Shown here in pieces: positions 10,962 to 21,648 of a DNA stretch of 64,000 bases; positions within the stretch are counted from its first letter, which is position 1; each line of letters starts with the position of its first letter. Position numbers and translations under genes: made by a program. Origin of the DNA: Nocardia paucivorans NBRC 100373 (GTDB lineage Bacteria; Actinomycetota; Actinomycetes; Mycobacteriales; Mycobacteriaceae); NCBI RefSeq assembly GCF_000308675.1, contig NZ_BAGE01000002.1:28019-92018 (forward strand), read 5' to 3'. The notes under the pieces are model-generated. The model did no database searches. It had not been told where the DNA came from and saw only the letters and a program-made list of their open reading frames with translations.

Positions 10962-12596
10962 GTGGACAGACGTTCCTTCTGGAAAACGGTGGGGGCGGCC
11001 GCCCTGCTCGGAGTGACGGGGTCGGTGATCGGGACACCGCGTACCGGAACGCCGCGAGCCGGTGCCGATCTGGTCTGGAACGAGCTGTTCCGGCAGTGGG
11101 TACCGGAGATCTTCCAACCGATCCCGGATCCACCGGAGCACACCGAGGCCATTGTGGTGGGCTCGGGGTTCGGTGCTTCGGTCGCCGCGCTGCGGTTGGC
11201 CGAGGCGGGGGTGGCCACCACCGTGCTCGAACGTGGTTCCCGCTGGCCCAACGATCCCTGGCGGGAGATCTTCACCGGCGACGACCTGCCGGACGGTCGC
11301 GGTTTCTGGCACACCACCAGCTTCACCGGGGTGACCAAGGTACCGATGTCGTTCGCCGATTTCGGCGGGGTGCTGGACTGCACCCGGTACTCGGGTATCG
11401 ATGTCTGGCGCGCCGCGGCCGTCGGCGGCGGATCGGTGATCTTCAGCGGGGCGATGATCGCTCCGGAACGTGCGTTGTTCGACCACGTCTTCGGTGGCGT
11501 GATCGACTACGGCGAACTGGAGCGGGTGTACTACCCGCGGGTCCGACAGATGCTGCGCCTGGACACCATGCCGCCGGATATCTACGCCTCACAGCCGTTC
11601 ACCCACTCCCGCGCCTGGGACGACCAGGTGCGTCGGGCCGGCTATACCCCGGTCCCGAACGATTCCATCTTCAACTGGGATGTGCTTCGGGGTGAGCTGG
11701 CGGGCACCACCCGCCCCTCCGCCACGGTGGGCCGCAGCAATCTGGGCAACTCCAACGGCGCGAAGTTCGACCTGAACCAGAACTACCTGAAGTACGCGCA
11801 GGACACGGGCCGCTGCACCGTGTACCCCGGACATCGGGTCGACGCCATCGCCCAGGAATCGGGCGGACGTTTCGCGGTGACGGTGACGAAACTCCATCCC
11901 ACCGGCGCGGTACTGGATACCCGAACCCTCACCTGCGACCGGCTGTTCCTCGGCGCCGGTTCCGTCGGCACCTCGGAGCTGCTGGTGCGGGCCCAGGCCA
12001 CGGGCACCTTGCCGAACCTCAACGAACACACCGGCGCCGGCTGGGGCACCAATGGTGATGTGGTGTTGGCTCGCGGCGCCAGCTCGGTCGCCGGGTTCGG
12101 ACAGGGGGTGCCGAGCGCCAGCCGAATCTTCGACGACGGCGATGTGCCGGTCACCTTGGAGAACTGGTACATCCCCGGTATCCCGTTCGAGACCGGTGCC
12201 CTGGGCTCACTGGGCATGGTGCTCGACCCCACCCGCGCGAAATTCGGCTACGACCAGGCAACGGGCGGCGTGGGATTGGCCTGGTCGCCCGCGACCCAGG
12301 ATCGGGTTGTGGCCGCGGCCCGCGCCGTGGACCACCGGATCGCCGAACGCGCCGGCGCGCTCGCCGAGTACGGCGCCCTGGGTTACGACGCCAACGCCGT
12401 GTTCACCGCCCACCCACTGGGCGGGGCGGTGCTGGGCAAGGTCACCGACGGGTACGGCCGTGTGCACGGGCACCCCGGCCTGTACGTGGTGGACGGCGCT
12501 CTGATTCCGGGCAGCACCGCGACGGTCAATCCCTCACTCACCATCACCGCGATCGCCGAACGCAATATCGAGGCGGTCCGTCGCGAGGGACGGTAG
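10962..12596 (+). CDS. Secreted GMC oxidoreductase, cholesterol oxidase-like
   Basis: 544 residues. Twin-arginine signal VDRRSFWKTVGAAALLGVTG at the N-terminus if GTG 10962 is used (AGAAAGG about 10 nt upstream). FAD-binding dinucleotide motif VVGSGFGASVAALRLAEAG, then a substrate domain and the C-terminal GMC signature HPLGGAVLGKV with the catalytic His and NPSLT with the catalytic Asn of class I (non-covalent FAD) cholesterol oxidases. It would oxidise 3-beta-hydroxysteroids outside the membrane with release of peroxide. Exact steroid specificity is not proven. No steroid genes adjoin it. Other GMC alcohol oxidases are the alternative. Confidence 0.85.
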   Translation: MDRRSFWKTVGAAALLGVTGSVIGTPRTGTPRAGADLVWNELFRQWVPEIFQPIPDPPEHTEAIVVGSGFGASVAALRLAEAGVATTVLERGSRWPNDPWREIFTGDDLPDGRGFWHTTSFTGVTKVPMSFADFGGVLDCTRYSGIDVWRAAAVGGGSVIFSGAMIAPERALFDHVFGGVIDYGELERVYYPRVRQMLRLDTMPPDIYASQPFTHSRAWDDQVRRAGYTPVPNDSIFNWDVLRGELAGTTRPSATVGRSNLGNSNGAKFDLNQNYLKYAQDTGRCTVYPGHRVDAIAQESGGRFAVTVTKLHPTGAVLDTRTLTCDRLFLGAGSVGTSELLVRAQATGTLPNLNEHTGAGWGTNGDVVLARGASSVAGFGQGVPSASRIFDDGDVPVTLENWYIPGIPFETGALGSLGMVLDPTRAKFGYDQATGGVGLAWSPATQDRVVAAARAVDHRIAERAGALAEYGALGYDANAVFTAHPLGGAVLGKVTDGYGRVHGHPGLYVVDGALIPGSTATVNPSLTITAIAERNIEAVRREGR

Positions 12597-12692
12597 CGGC
12601 CCGATATGCCGGAAAGGCGGCACATTTTCGGGTCGTCGCGCTTTCCCGGTATTAGGGTCGGCGATACCGATCGGCATTGAAGGGATTCGCAC

Positions 12693-13514
12693 GTGGTATC
12701 AGCGCCGCCCACGGTGGGCGACACCAGCACTACCTCCGATCGGGGAAGTTTCCCCCGGAAGCCGCCGGCGCTGTGGACGGATTTTCTGATGTTGGCGCTG
12801 GCCATCGTCTCCGTCGTGCTGGTCTGCTGGATCACGTTCTTCGAGGTGTCGCCCGAGACATATCGGGTGATCATGCTCGTCGACTACGCGACCTGCGCGG
12901 TGTTCGCGATGGAGTTCCTGTGGCGGTGGCATCGGGCCGGGTGGCCGTGGAGCTTCCCGTTCGTCTACTGGTACGAAGTGCTCGGCATGATCCCGGTGAC
13001 CAGCCCCTTCTTCCGCGCGTTCCGTTTGTTGCGGATCGTGGTGATCCTGGTTCGGCTGGCCCGGGTGGCGGATCGGGTGTTCGGTGACCGAGTGACCGCC
13101 GCCGTGGTCAACCGGTCGGTGGGCACCATTGTGGACATCATCAAACGTCCGGTGACCATCGCGGTGATGGACGAGGTCGCCGATGTGCTGCGCACCGGCC
13201 ACTACACCCGCAATATCGCCACGGCGTTGCAGGAGAACCGCAACGAGCTGGACGAAATGATCCTGGAGATGATCAAGAAGGATCCTCAGGTCGGCCGGGT
13301 ACGCTACATACCCTTCCACGACGACATCATCCGGCTCATCGCCGATACCGTGTTCCGGATCGTTTTCCAGGTGCTCGCCGATCCGCGCACCGACGAATTG
13401 GTGTCGGACCTGCTGCGGGAGAATGTGGAGCAGATCCGCGAGGCGGTGCGCAGCGGAGCCAAGACCACCCCGGTGGCATACGGACCGGCGTCCCCGGCCG
13501 GCCGGGACGGCTGA
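12693..13514 (+). CDS. Voltage-sensor-domain membrane protein without a pore
   Basis: 273 residues from GTG 12693 (AAGGGA 7 nt upstream). About 30 soluble residues, then four membrane segments: S1 LMLALAIVSVVLVCWITFF, S2 with an acidic residue (VFAMEFLWRW), S3 (YWYEVLGMIPV), and S4 with Arg every third residue (RAFRLLR) and more basics further on (VRLARVADR). After S4 there is no pore helix or selectivity filter; instead about 130 residues of soluble, Asp/Arg-rich amphipathic helix follow. It would sense membrane potential or conduct protons in the Hv1 manner, but neither is shown. Confidence 0.75.
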   Translation: MVSAPPTVGDTSTTSDRGSFPRKPPALWTDFLMLALAIVSVVLVCWITFFEVSPETYRVIMLVDYATCAVFAMEFLWRWHRAGWPWSFPFVYWYEVLGMIPVTSPFFRAFRLLRIVVILVRLARVADRVFGDRVTAAVVNRSVGTIVDIIKRPVTIAVMDEVADVLRTGHYTRNIATALQENRNELDEMILEMIKKDPQVGRVRYIPFHDDIIRLIADTVFRIVFQVLADPRTDELVSDLLRENVEQIREAVRSGAKTTPVAYGPASPAGRDG

Positions 13515-13523
13515 CCGGCGCGA

Positions 13524-13988
13524 TCAGAGGATCTGGTAGTTCTCCCGCTCGGGATACTGTTGGACGAAAGCGGTGAAGCTCGGCACCATCGCCTCGAGCG
13601 CCTTGCGCACCGAGCGTTTGAGCAGAATTCCGGGAACGGGGAGGGGCATGTACATGTCGACGCTGTACCGCACCTCGGTGCCGCCGGTCTCGGGGTCGAA
13701 ATCGATCTCGATGGACCCGCCGCCCTTGGCGCTGCGGGTGCTGTCGGTGATCTTCCAGGAGCACTGGTTGTCGGTCCAGGTGTACTCCAGAACCTGGTCG
13801 TCGAGGAAGTTGAGTAGCTCGGCCTTGACGAAAACCCGGATCGGACGGCCTTGTTCATCCCGGGTGGCGATGCGTGCGTCCGAATAGACCGACGACCATT
13901 CCGGCATCATCTCGATGGCCGTCACCGCGTCCATCGTCCGATCGGGATCGGCATCGACCACAAAGCTGATGCCGGTCTTCATGCGCAT
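13524..13988 (-). CDS. SRPBCC-family protein
   Basis: 154 residues beginning MRMKTGISFVVDADPDRTMDAVTAIEMMPEWSSVY, a typical SRPBCC/polyketide-cyclase-2 opening in which a strand is followed by two short helices. Later strands (VLEYTWTDNQCSWKITDS, GGSIEIDFDPETGGTEVRYSVDMYMP) and a long C-terminal helix complete the fold. Actinobacteria carry many such proteins as ligand-binding or aromatase/cyclase-like proteins. It converges with the voltage-sensor gene (9-nt gap). Ligand unknown. Confidence 0.85.
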   Translation of the reverse strand: MRMKTGISFVVDADPDRTMDAVTAIEMMPEWSSVYSDARIATRDEQGRPIRVFVKAELLNFLDDQVLEYTWTDNQCSWKITDSTRSAKGGGSIEIDFDPETGGTEVRYSVDMYMPLPVPGILLKRSVRKALEAMVPSFTAFVQQYPERENYQIL

Positions 13989-14145
13989 GGTTTATCCTCC
14001 AACCCCCCGCCGGTACTCAACCGGCCCGATTTTCCCCAGTGTCATGGTGATCGTCAACACTGACGAACAGGGAAAAACCGGCCGGTGTGCTGGTATACCG
14101 GCCGCGAATCAGTGGGATAGGCCCGTTGACGCGTGGGGAGAAGGG

Positions 14146-14337
14146 TCAGCGCCGCGATGGTCGCTCGATCGTCGCGTCCGGCCCGGGGAAGACCAGGGAT
14201 TCGTGTCCGTCCTCGAAACGCACGATATAGGGAGGTTCGCCGTCCGGCCCGCGTACCTCTACGATCTCGCCTTCGCGGTCATACTCCCCCACGATGTGGC
14301 CATGGACATGGAGTCGATCTCCGACGTTGGCAATCAT
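14146..14337 (-). CDS. Small DUF1918 protein
   Basis: 63 residues beginning MIANVGDRLHVHGHIVGE, with the DUF1918 pattern: an SH3-like beta barrel ending IVEVRGPDGEPPYIVRFEDG and a HESLVFPGPDA segment. The family is small, actinobacterial and of unknown function, often near stress or DNA-handling genes. A start 56 codons upstream adds only disordered sequence. No strong ribosome-binding site is seen. Confidence 0.85.
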   Translation of the reverse strand: MIANVGDRLHVHGHIVGEYDREGEIVEVRGPDGEPPYIVRFEDGHESLVFPGPDATIERPSRR

Positions 14338-14616
14338 GGAACCATTATCGAATTGCGTGGCACACATCACAAGGCCGTCTTGGTCGCTATGGCGAACCGG
14401 TCGGTCCGGGTCCCCGTTCCCGTGGCCGTTCCGGGGGTTCGACCCGGGTGACGAGGTCGGGTCACAAGAGCGTCGACCGGCCCCGATACCCACAAACACC
14501 GCCACATCACACAGTTGTGGGTTACTGCACAGCGACCCGGATGGGGCCGGAATTGCCGGTTCCGGGCCGGTACGCTAGTGCCCTGATGCTGTTCGTCGAC
14601 ACTGGAGGACCCTGAC

Positions 14617-16919
<2,303 letters not shown>

Positions 16920-16923
16920 CCGA

Positions 16924-16968
16924 CCGACGCGGGTGGTGTGTCCCGATCGGGCGCACCACCCGCGTCGG
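16924..16968. terminator. Bidirectional terminator between asd and serine hydrolase
   Basis: Perfect 15-bp stem (16924-16938 and 16954-16968) with a 15-nt loop, ending 2 nt before the stop codon of the converging hydrolase gene. Confidence 0.8.
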
Positions 16969-16970
16969 GT

Positions 16971-18326
16971 TCAGCGGATTCCCGGTGTGCGGGGATCGGA
17001 GCCGAGGCAGATCAGTACGGCGCAGCCGGGCGGGGCATCGGAGAACGGGGGAGCCATCGGACGGCCCAGGCAGTCGAAAACATTGCAGCCCGGGTAGGAG
17101 GATGCGCCGATACCGAAGACCGCAACGAGAATGTCCAGGTCGAAGAAGCCCGTTGGATCGAGGGCGATCGGCGGTTCTATATACGGTCCGGGGTCGGGCA
17201 GGGGCGGGTCCCGGAAAGCGGCGAACAGACGCCGGAAGAATTCGTGCGGTAGCTCGTCGGTGTTCTGGATGATGCCGGGAATTCCCAGTTGGCTCACATT
17301 CCCGTAGACGCCGGTCCACATCACCATGAGGTCCAGGCTCGGGATCACGAAGACGTTCTGCATACCCATCCCGGACATGGCGAAGGTGTCCGGCGGGACG
17401 AAGCTCGCATTCTCGGCGCAGGTGGGGCCAACCCAGAATAGATATCCGTAACAGGGGTTCGCCGGCGAGGGAGTGCTCGCACGACGGATGTACTCCGCCG
17501 GCACGATTTCCCGATCGCCCCACCGCCCCTCATTGACCACGAGCAGACCGAGTTTGGCCAGATCGTTCGGTGGGATCATCAGATGCGCGTAGCCGTAGGT
17601 ATTGCCGGAACGATCACGGGCCCAATACCAGTCGTCGCGGAGTATCCCCAACGGCTCGAACAGTTCTCGTTGCGCGAACTGCTGCAATGGTTCGCCTACG
17701 GCCAGTTCCAACACATACGCCAGCAGATCGACATTGCGCTGGCTGTAACTGAATACGGTGCCGGGTTTGTGGTCCAAGGGAACCCCGAGGGCCTGGACCG
17801 GGCTGTTGGGATCGATGGGAACAACTCCGGTGAGGCCTTCGGTCAGCACGCCTGTTCGCATACCGGAGGTTTCGGTGAGCAGGTTCTCCACGGTGATCGA
17901 CCGCCGCTCGGCATCGCCCAGCCCGGGCGGCAGATACCGGTCGATGGGGGCCTGGATATCGATTTTCCCCTGGTGCCAGGCGATTCCGGTGAGCAGCGAG
18001 ACCACGCTCTTGGTCACGCTCCAGACATTCCAGGCGGTATTCCCGGTCCGATCGTTGGTGGGTCCTTCACCGACCAGGCAGTTGTGCCGAAAGACCTGGA
18101 CGTTCAAGCGGTTACGGTGGCTCGCGAACTCCAAGGCCGCGGCCAGCCGCTCGGAATCCAGACCCACCTGTTCGGGTGTCGCTCGTTGGGGCTCGCGTCC
18201 CGAAGTCACCGAGCATTCCACCGTGGTCGTATCCACGGGGTCGGCGTGGGCGCTCGTCGCGAATACGTGTCCCATCACCAGCGATACCGCTGCGGCTCCC
18301 ACCAGGAGCCCACCGAAACGCACCAT
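16971..18326 (-). CDS. Secreted beta-lactamase-family serine hydrolase with Cys-rich tail
   Basis: About 451 residues from ATG 18326 (18335 is an alternative). Sec signal peptide with cleavage near FATSAHA. Serine beta-lactamase/DD-peptidase fold: catalytic SVTK (SxxK) in WNVWSVTKSVVSLLTG, YSQRN as the Tyr motif, and a GMGMQN region near the third motif. The family acts as esterases, D-aminopeptidases or PBP-like hydrolases; substrate unknown. The last 60 residues carry two similar Cys motifs, PGCNVFDCLG and PGCAVLICLG, which suggest two disulfide loops. It converges on asd. Confidence 0.82.
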   Translation of the reverse strand: MVRFGGLLVGAAAVSLVMGHVFATSAHADPVDTTTVECSVTSGREPQRATPEQVGLDSERLAAALEFASHRNRLNVQVFRHNCLVGEGPTNDRTGNTAWNVWSVTKSVVSLLTGIAWHQGKIDIQAPIDRYLPPGLGDAERRSITVENLLTETSGMRTGVLTEGLTGVVPIDPNSPVQALGVPLDHKPGTVFSYSQRNVDLLAYVLELAVGEPLQQFAQRELFEPLGILRDDWYWARDRSGNTYGYAHLMIPPNDLAKLGLLVVNEGRWGDREIVPAEYIRRASTPSPANPCYGYLFWVGPTCAENASFVPPDTFAMSGMGMQNVFVIPSLDLMVMWTGVYGNVSQLGIPGIIQNTDELPHEFFRRLFAAFRDPPLPDPGPYIEPPIALDPTGFFDLDILVAVFGIGASSYPGCNVFDCLGRPMAPPFSDAPPGCAVLICLGSDPRTPGIR

Positions 18327-18422
18327 GTGAATCACCCTAATGCCCCGAGTACCGCAGAGTCTGTTATCGACTCGGTGTGGGCGACCGCAAAATCGGGAGC
18401 GAACAAGGCATTCCGGACAACG

Positions 18423-18455
18423 CGACGCCGCCGGTCATATCGGCCGGCGGCGTCG
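18423..18455. terminator. Strong hairpin upstream of the serine hydrolase
   Basis: Perfect 12-bp G+C stem (CGACGCCGCCGG at 18423-18434 and its complement at 18444-18455) with a 9-nt loop. It probably ends minus-strand transcription arriving from the 18.6-19.1 kb region. The 822-nt interval 18336-19157 otherwise holds the hairpins and the small reading frame listed separately, and no other gene that I can support. Confidence 0.6.
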
Positions 18456-18593
18456 TGGGTCCCTGAAGGGGGTCGACGCCCAACAAGCGCCTCTCGGCGA
18501 GTGGTCGCTCGAAGCGACGAAGGGTGCGGCCCGGGGCTGTCCGGACGCCGACAGTCTTGTGCAACGACCGGTTACTCGTCGCTATTCCACCCA

Positions 18594-18617
18594 CCCGGTG
18601 TGATCGGTACCACCGGG
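18594..18617 (-). terminator. Hairpin after the small reading frame
   Basis: 7-bp perfect stem (CCCGGTG at 18594-18600, CACCGGG at 18611-18617), 10-nt loop, starting 14 nt beyond the stop of the 19-residue frame on the minus strand. Confidence 0.4.
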
Positions 18618-18630
18618 AGGGTGGGGTCGC

Positions 18631-18690
18631 CTACAGCATGCTGAACCAGTAGGCCACGCAGGCCAGAGCCCATACGAGCAGCGTTTCCAT
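18631..18690 (-). CDS. Possible 19-residue hydrophobic membrane peptide
   Basis: The frame reads METLLVWALACVAYWFSML, long enough for one membrane span, with GGGAG placed 6 nt before the ATG. Upstream in-frame starts would add six or so residues (MPRVGVS). A hairpin follows the stop. It resembles KdpF-like or other single-span microproteins in size only. Whether it is expressed is unknown; the good ribosome-binding site and terminator placement are the only support. Confidence 0.3.
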   Translation of the reverse strand: METLLVWALACVAYWFSML

Positions 18691-18928
18691 CGACACTCCC
18701 ACTCTCGGCATCACGGCTGTTTCCATCATGCCCGAATTCACCTGGGGGTTTACCCGGGTCTGCGGGGTCCGGACCGGTCGCGCCCGCATCGTCATAAGTT
18801 CTCGTTAAGCGCGTGCCAAGTCCGAGGCCGCATTGTTATCTCGACGCCGGAACACCCCGGCGGACATCCGATCACGGTGCACCACCGGCTACCGCCATAG
18901 CCGAGGTCACCGGTTCGGAACGGAGGAG

Positions 18929-19137
18929 CGGATCGGGTCAGGGGAGGGCCCGATCCGGAACGGTCGGGCTCTGGGGAGGACCCGGACCGCCACCGAGAAC
19001 GGATCGGGACCAGGGGAGGGCCCGATCCGTTCGGGGAGGAAATCGGGGTGGGGGATGGGCCCGGTCGGTCTCGCGGGGTGACGGACCGGGCCCGGGGGTG
19101 GGAAGGGTCGGGTCGGTCTTCGAGGGGTGACCGATCC
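18929..19137. repeat. Array of five related hairpins with G-rich loops
   Basis: Consecutive inverted repeats: 18929-18937/18949-18957 (9 bp), about 18963-18989 (imperfect), 18998-19008/19021-19031 (11 bp), 19057-19066/19084-19093 (10 bp) and 19110-19118/19129-19137 (9 bp with one G-T). Two copies share a 19-bp exact repeat (18939-18957, 19011-19029). Loops are similar (CAGGGGAGGG, CTGGGGAGGA, CGAGGGGT). The array lies just beyond the 3' end of the flavin monooxygenase gene. Confidence 0.7.
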
Positions 19138-19157
19138 GGCCCTCGCCCACTGTTGGC

Positions 19158-20432
19158 TCAGGGTCGCGGTATCGGCATCGAATAGTCGGGCAGATCGTAA
19201 TCTTCGGTTCTCGCCAGTGCTCGGGTCATCAGCGACCGCAGCGGGCGGGCGGTCATGAGCCGGGCGAGCAGGAGGGCCGCCCGGATACCGAGCCGGGATC
19301 GCGGTGCCATCGCCGCCAGGCCACCCGGCGGTAGCTCCTGCGCCGCCACGAGGAACGGCCGCAATATCCGCATATGGCGCTCGAGGGCGGCGGGTAGGTC
19401 ATGGGGTGTGCGGTCGATTTCACCGGCCAGAATGTATGCCCCCACCAGGGCCATGGCGGTGCCCTGTCCGGAGAGCGGTGATCCGCAATAGCCGGCGTCG
19501 CCGAGCAGTACCACTCGGCGGGTGACCCACCGGGGCATGGTGATGCGGGTGAGCTCGTCGAAGTAGAAGTCGTTCGCCTCGTCCAGGGCCGTGAGAATAG
19601 CGGTGGTGAGCCGGCCACCATCGGCCAGTCGTGTGCGGATCAGCCGTTTCTGCGCCTCGATATCGCGGCGCAGGGCGGAATCGGCGTCACCGCGCAGGGT
19701 CAGGATCGCCTTGCAGGTCTCGGGGTCGGCATCCGGGCGGATGCCGACCGCGGTGCCGCCGGGCATCGAATACATGGACATCCAGTGTGGTTCGATGCCC
19801 GCCGGGGTCGGCATGGTGAAGAACGACATATGGCCGCCGAGGTAGGTGCCGAACTTCTCGTCGGGCCCGAATACCAGTTTCCTGGTGGTCGAATGCAGGC
19901 CGTCGGCCCCGATGAGCAGATCGAACCGTTCCGTGACGCCGGAGGCCAGGGTCACCGATACGCCGGTGTCGTCCTCGTGTATCGCGGCGATCCATTCGCC
20001 GTACCGGTAATCGATACCGGGATCGCGCGGATCGCCCGGGTGACCGGTGCCCACGACCTCGGCAATGGCATCCAGGAGCACCTGGTTCAGATCGCCCCGG
20101 GTGATCTCGATTTCGGCCACGGCGCCATTGCCGCCGAACAGTTCGGCGGGCATGCGCAATAGTTCGTGGCCCGTCGCGTCGATGTGGATCATGCCGCGCT
20201 CGTCGAGTTGCCGGGGCCGAACGGCGGGCAGCAGATCCATGCGTTCGGCGACGATACGGCTGGGGCCGCGCAGGTCCACGGCCTGGCCGCCGGGGCGGGG
20301 TGCGGAGGCCCGTTCGAGCACTGTCGGTCGGATTCCGGCGCGGAGCAATTGCAGGGTGACGGCGTTTCCGGCAATACCGCCACCGGATACGAGCACCCGG
20401 GGCGCTGTTGTCGTGGTGAGTTCTGTCGTCAT
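19158..20432 (-). CDS. FAD-dependent aromatic monooxygenase (PHBH class)
   Basis: 424 residues from ATG 20432. N-terminal Rossmann GxGxxG motif VLVSGGGIAGNAVTLQLLRAG, an E-R pair after it, the DLLIGADGLHSTTRK (DG) motif, and the C-terminal GD motif RVVLLGDAGYCGSPLSGQGTAMAL. These define class A flavin monooxygenases that hydroxylate aromatics or polyketides, often inactivating antibiotics such as tetracyclines or rifamycins. Substrate is unknown. It is divergent from a TetR regulator, with palindromic operators between them, so it is probably induced by a small molecule. Confidence 0.88.
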   Translation of the reverse strand: MTTELTTTTAPRVLVSGGGIAGNAVTLQLLRAGIRPTVLERASAPRPGGQAVDLRGPSRIVAERMDLLPAVRPRQLDERGMIHIDATGHELLRMPAELFGGNGAVAEIEITRGDLNQVLLDAIAEVVGTGHPGDPRDPGIDYRYGEWIAAIHEDDTGVSVTLASGVTERFDLLIGADGLHSTTRKLVFGPDEKFGTYLGGHMSFFTMPTPAGIEPHWMSMYSMPGGTAVGIRPDADPETCKAILTLRGDADSALRRDIEAQKRLIRTRLADGGRLTTAILTALDEANDFYFDELTRITMPRWVTRRVVLLGDAGYCGSPLSGQGTAMALVGAYILAGEIDRTPHDLPAALERHMRILRPFLVAAQELPPGGLAAMAPRSRLGIRAALLLARLMTARPLRSLMTRALARTEDYDLPDYSMPIPRP

Positions 20433-20477
20433 CGGTCCGTCCTCGTCCCGGCACGCGCCGGCCATTTTGGGTCGAAT

Positions 20478-20535
20478 GTCTAAGACAATTGTCTAACATG
20501 CCCTTGAACGGTTGTCTAGAACAAGCGTTCAAGGG
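20478..20535. promoter_or_regulatory. Operators between monooxygenase and tetR
   Basis: Two dyads: a 12-bp perfect palindrome AGACAATTGTCT (20483-20494) flanked by GTCTAAGAC, and a 10-bp inverted repeat CCCTTGAACG (20501-20510)/CGTTCAAGGG (20526-20535). Both lie within 50 nt of the monooxygenase start and 20-75 nt of tetR, as expected for TetR operators controlling both directions. Confidence 0.65.
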
Positions 20536-20553
20536 CCGGCTACAGTGAGGCAT

Positions 20554-21147
20554 ATGGGAAACAAGGAGGATCTGCTGGCGGCCGCCCGTGAGTGCATCTA
20601 CGAACGCGGATTCGCCGCGACCACCGCCCGCGATATCGCCAACAAGGCCGGGGTGAGCCTTGCTGCGATCGGTTACCACTTCGGCTCCAAGGACAGGCTG
20701 CTCACCGAGGCGTTCACCACCGAGGCGGGCCGGGAAATCGGTGACGCCCTCGAAGCCAGCATTCGGGACACCGCCGGACAACCTCTCGCCGTGGCCTTCC
20801 CTCAGGTGTGGGAGGGCATCGCGGAGTTGTTCGCGCGCAATCGGGAGGTGATGGTGGCGAGCGTCGAGAACATGGTGCGCATCTACCGCACCGGAAGCGA
20901 GCGCGCGAGGATGGGCGAGCTCAACGCGCATGCAGTATCGGAAACCGCGGCCATGCTGCGGCAGGCGCACCCCGGGTTACGCGACGATCAGGCGCATGCC
21001 GTGGCGCAGCTGTACTTCATCCTCGTCAACGGCCTGGCATTGCAGTGGGTGAGCAACCCCGACGGCGAACTGCCCAGCGGAGCCGATCTCGCGACGGCCA
21101 TTGCCGCCCTGGCACCACATACGACACCCGACAGCCAGGCGGAGTGA
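20554..21147 (+). CDS. TetR-family transcriptional regulator
   Basis: 197 residues from ATG 20554 (MGNKEDLLAAARECIYERG). Helix-turn-helix in FAATTARDIANKAGVSLAAIGYHFGSKDRLL, the hallmark of TetR_N, followed by an all-helical ligand and dimerisation domain. An earlier in-frame start at 20512 would place the N-terminus across the operator and is unlikely. It probably represses itself and the divergent flavin monooxygenase. Confidence 0.9.
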   Translation: MGNKEDLLAAARECIYERGFAATTARDIANKAGVSLAAIGYHFGSKDRLLTEAFTTEAGREIGDALEASIRDTAGQPLAVAFPQVWEGIAELFARNREVMVASVENMVRIYRTGSERARMGELNAHAVSETAAMLRQAHPGLRDDQAHAVAQLYFILVNGLALQWVSNPDGELPSGADLATAIAALAPHTTPDSQAE

Positions 21148-21648
21148 TCAGGAGGAGACGCACCGAATTTCTTCGGCGCGGACGACCCGGAAACAGGCCG
21201 ATGTCCATGCGTTCCCGCGCGGTGTTTCGGAGGGCTTCCGGAAACGGGGTAGCGGGCGGGAACCCTGACCGAACCTACCGCCCAGGGGCTGTTGCCATTT
21301 CTTCACACCCGAGTCGGGATGGCAGGATTTGAACCCACGACCTCTTCGTCCTGAACTCTCGGCCGAGTGGACTTCAAGAGCAATGGCCGGTCAATCGGCC
21401 GTAACCGACTGCTGAAGGCCGATCGGGAGGGATGAGGTTGCTGCACTTCTCTGCTGCGCAGCTTGGGCAGCCCGCGACGGGCATGAGCGGGGTATTTCGC
21501 GGCTGACCAGGGCCTTGGGCGGGTGCCACCGAGGATCTGATCAGGTTGGGTGAGGGTGGTCTCTTGATGAGGGTGGTCTCTTTTGGCCTCCGGCCGCCTG
21601 GTAGGCGTTGGCGAGGTCGTTTCGGCCGGCAAAGGGGGCCGCCGACTT
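21148..21648. other. Gene-poor 500-bp stretch, left edge of the tRNA-Pro islet
   Basis: No supportable gene. It holds the 50-bp tRNA-Pro 3'-half copy (21306-21355) and a direct repeat of TGAGGGTGGTCTCTT (21551-21565 and 21568-21582). Frames through it give low-complexity Arg/Ser/Pro peptides without recognisable domains. Confidence 0.6.
21306..21355 (-). repeat. Partial copy of tRNA-Pro 3' half (candidate att site)
   Basis: 50 bp matching 23502-23551 at 46 positions. It covers the tRNA-Pro sequence from the anticodon loop through the T arm to the 3' end plus 8 nt beyond, and has no 5' half. Orientation is the same as the tRNA. Such a 3'-half duplicate at the far end of a segment is what integration into a tRNA gene leaves behind. 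Confidence 0.75.

Noticed and set aside
18929..19137. Hairpin array as a CRISPR
   Set aside because: The repeats are imperfect, spaced 30-70 nt with loop-containing palindromes and no cas genes; it is better described as a hairpin cluster.
21551..21582. 15-bp direct repeat as an IS end or CRISPR unit
   Set aside because: Only two copies 2 nt apart, no transposase or inverted ends next to it.
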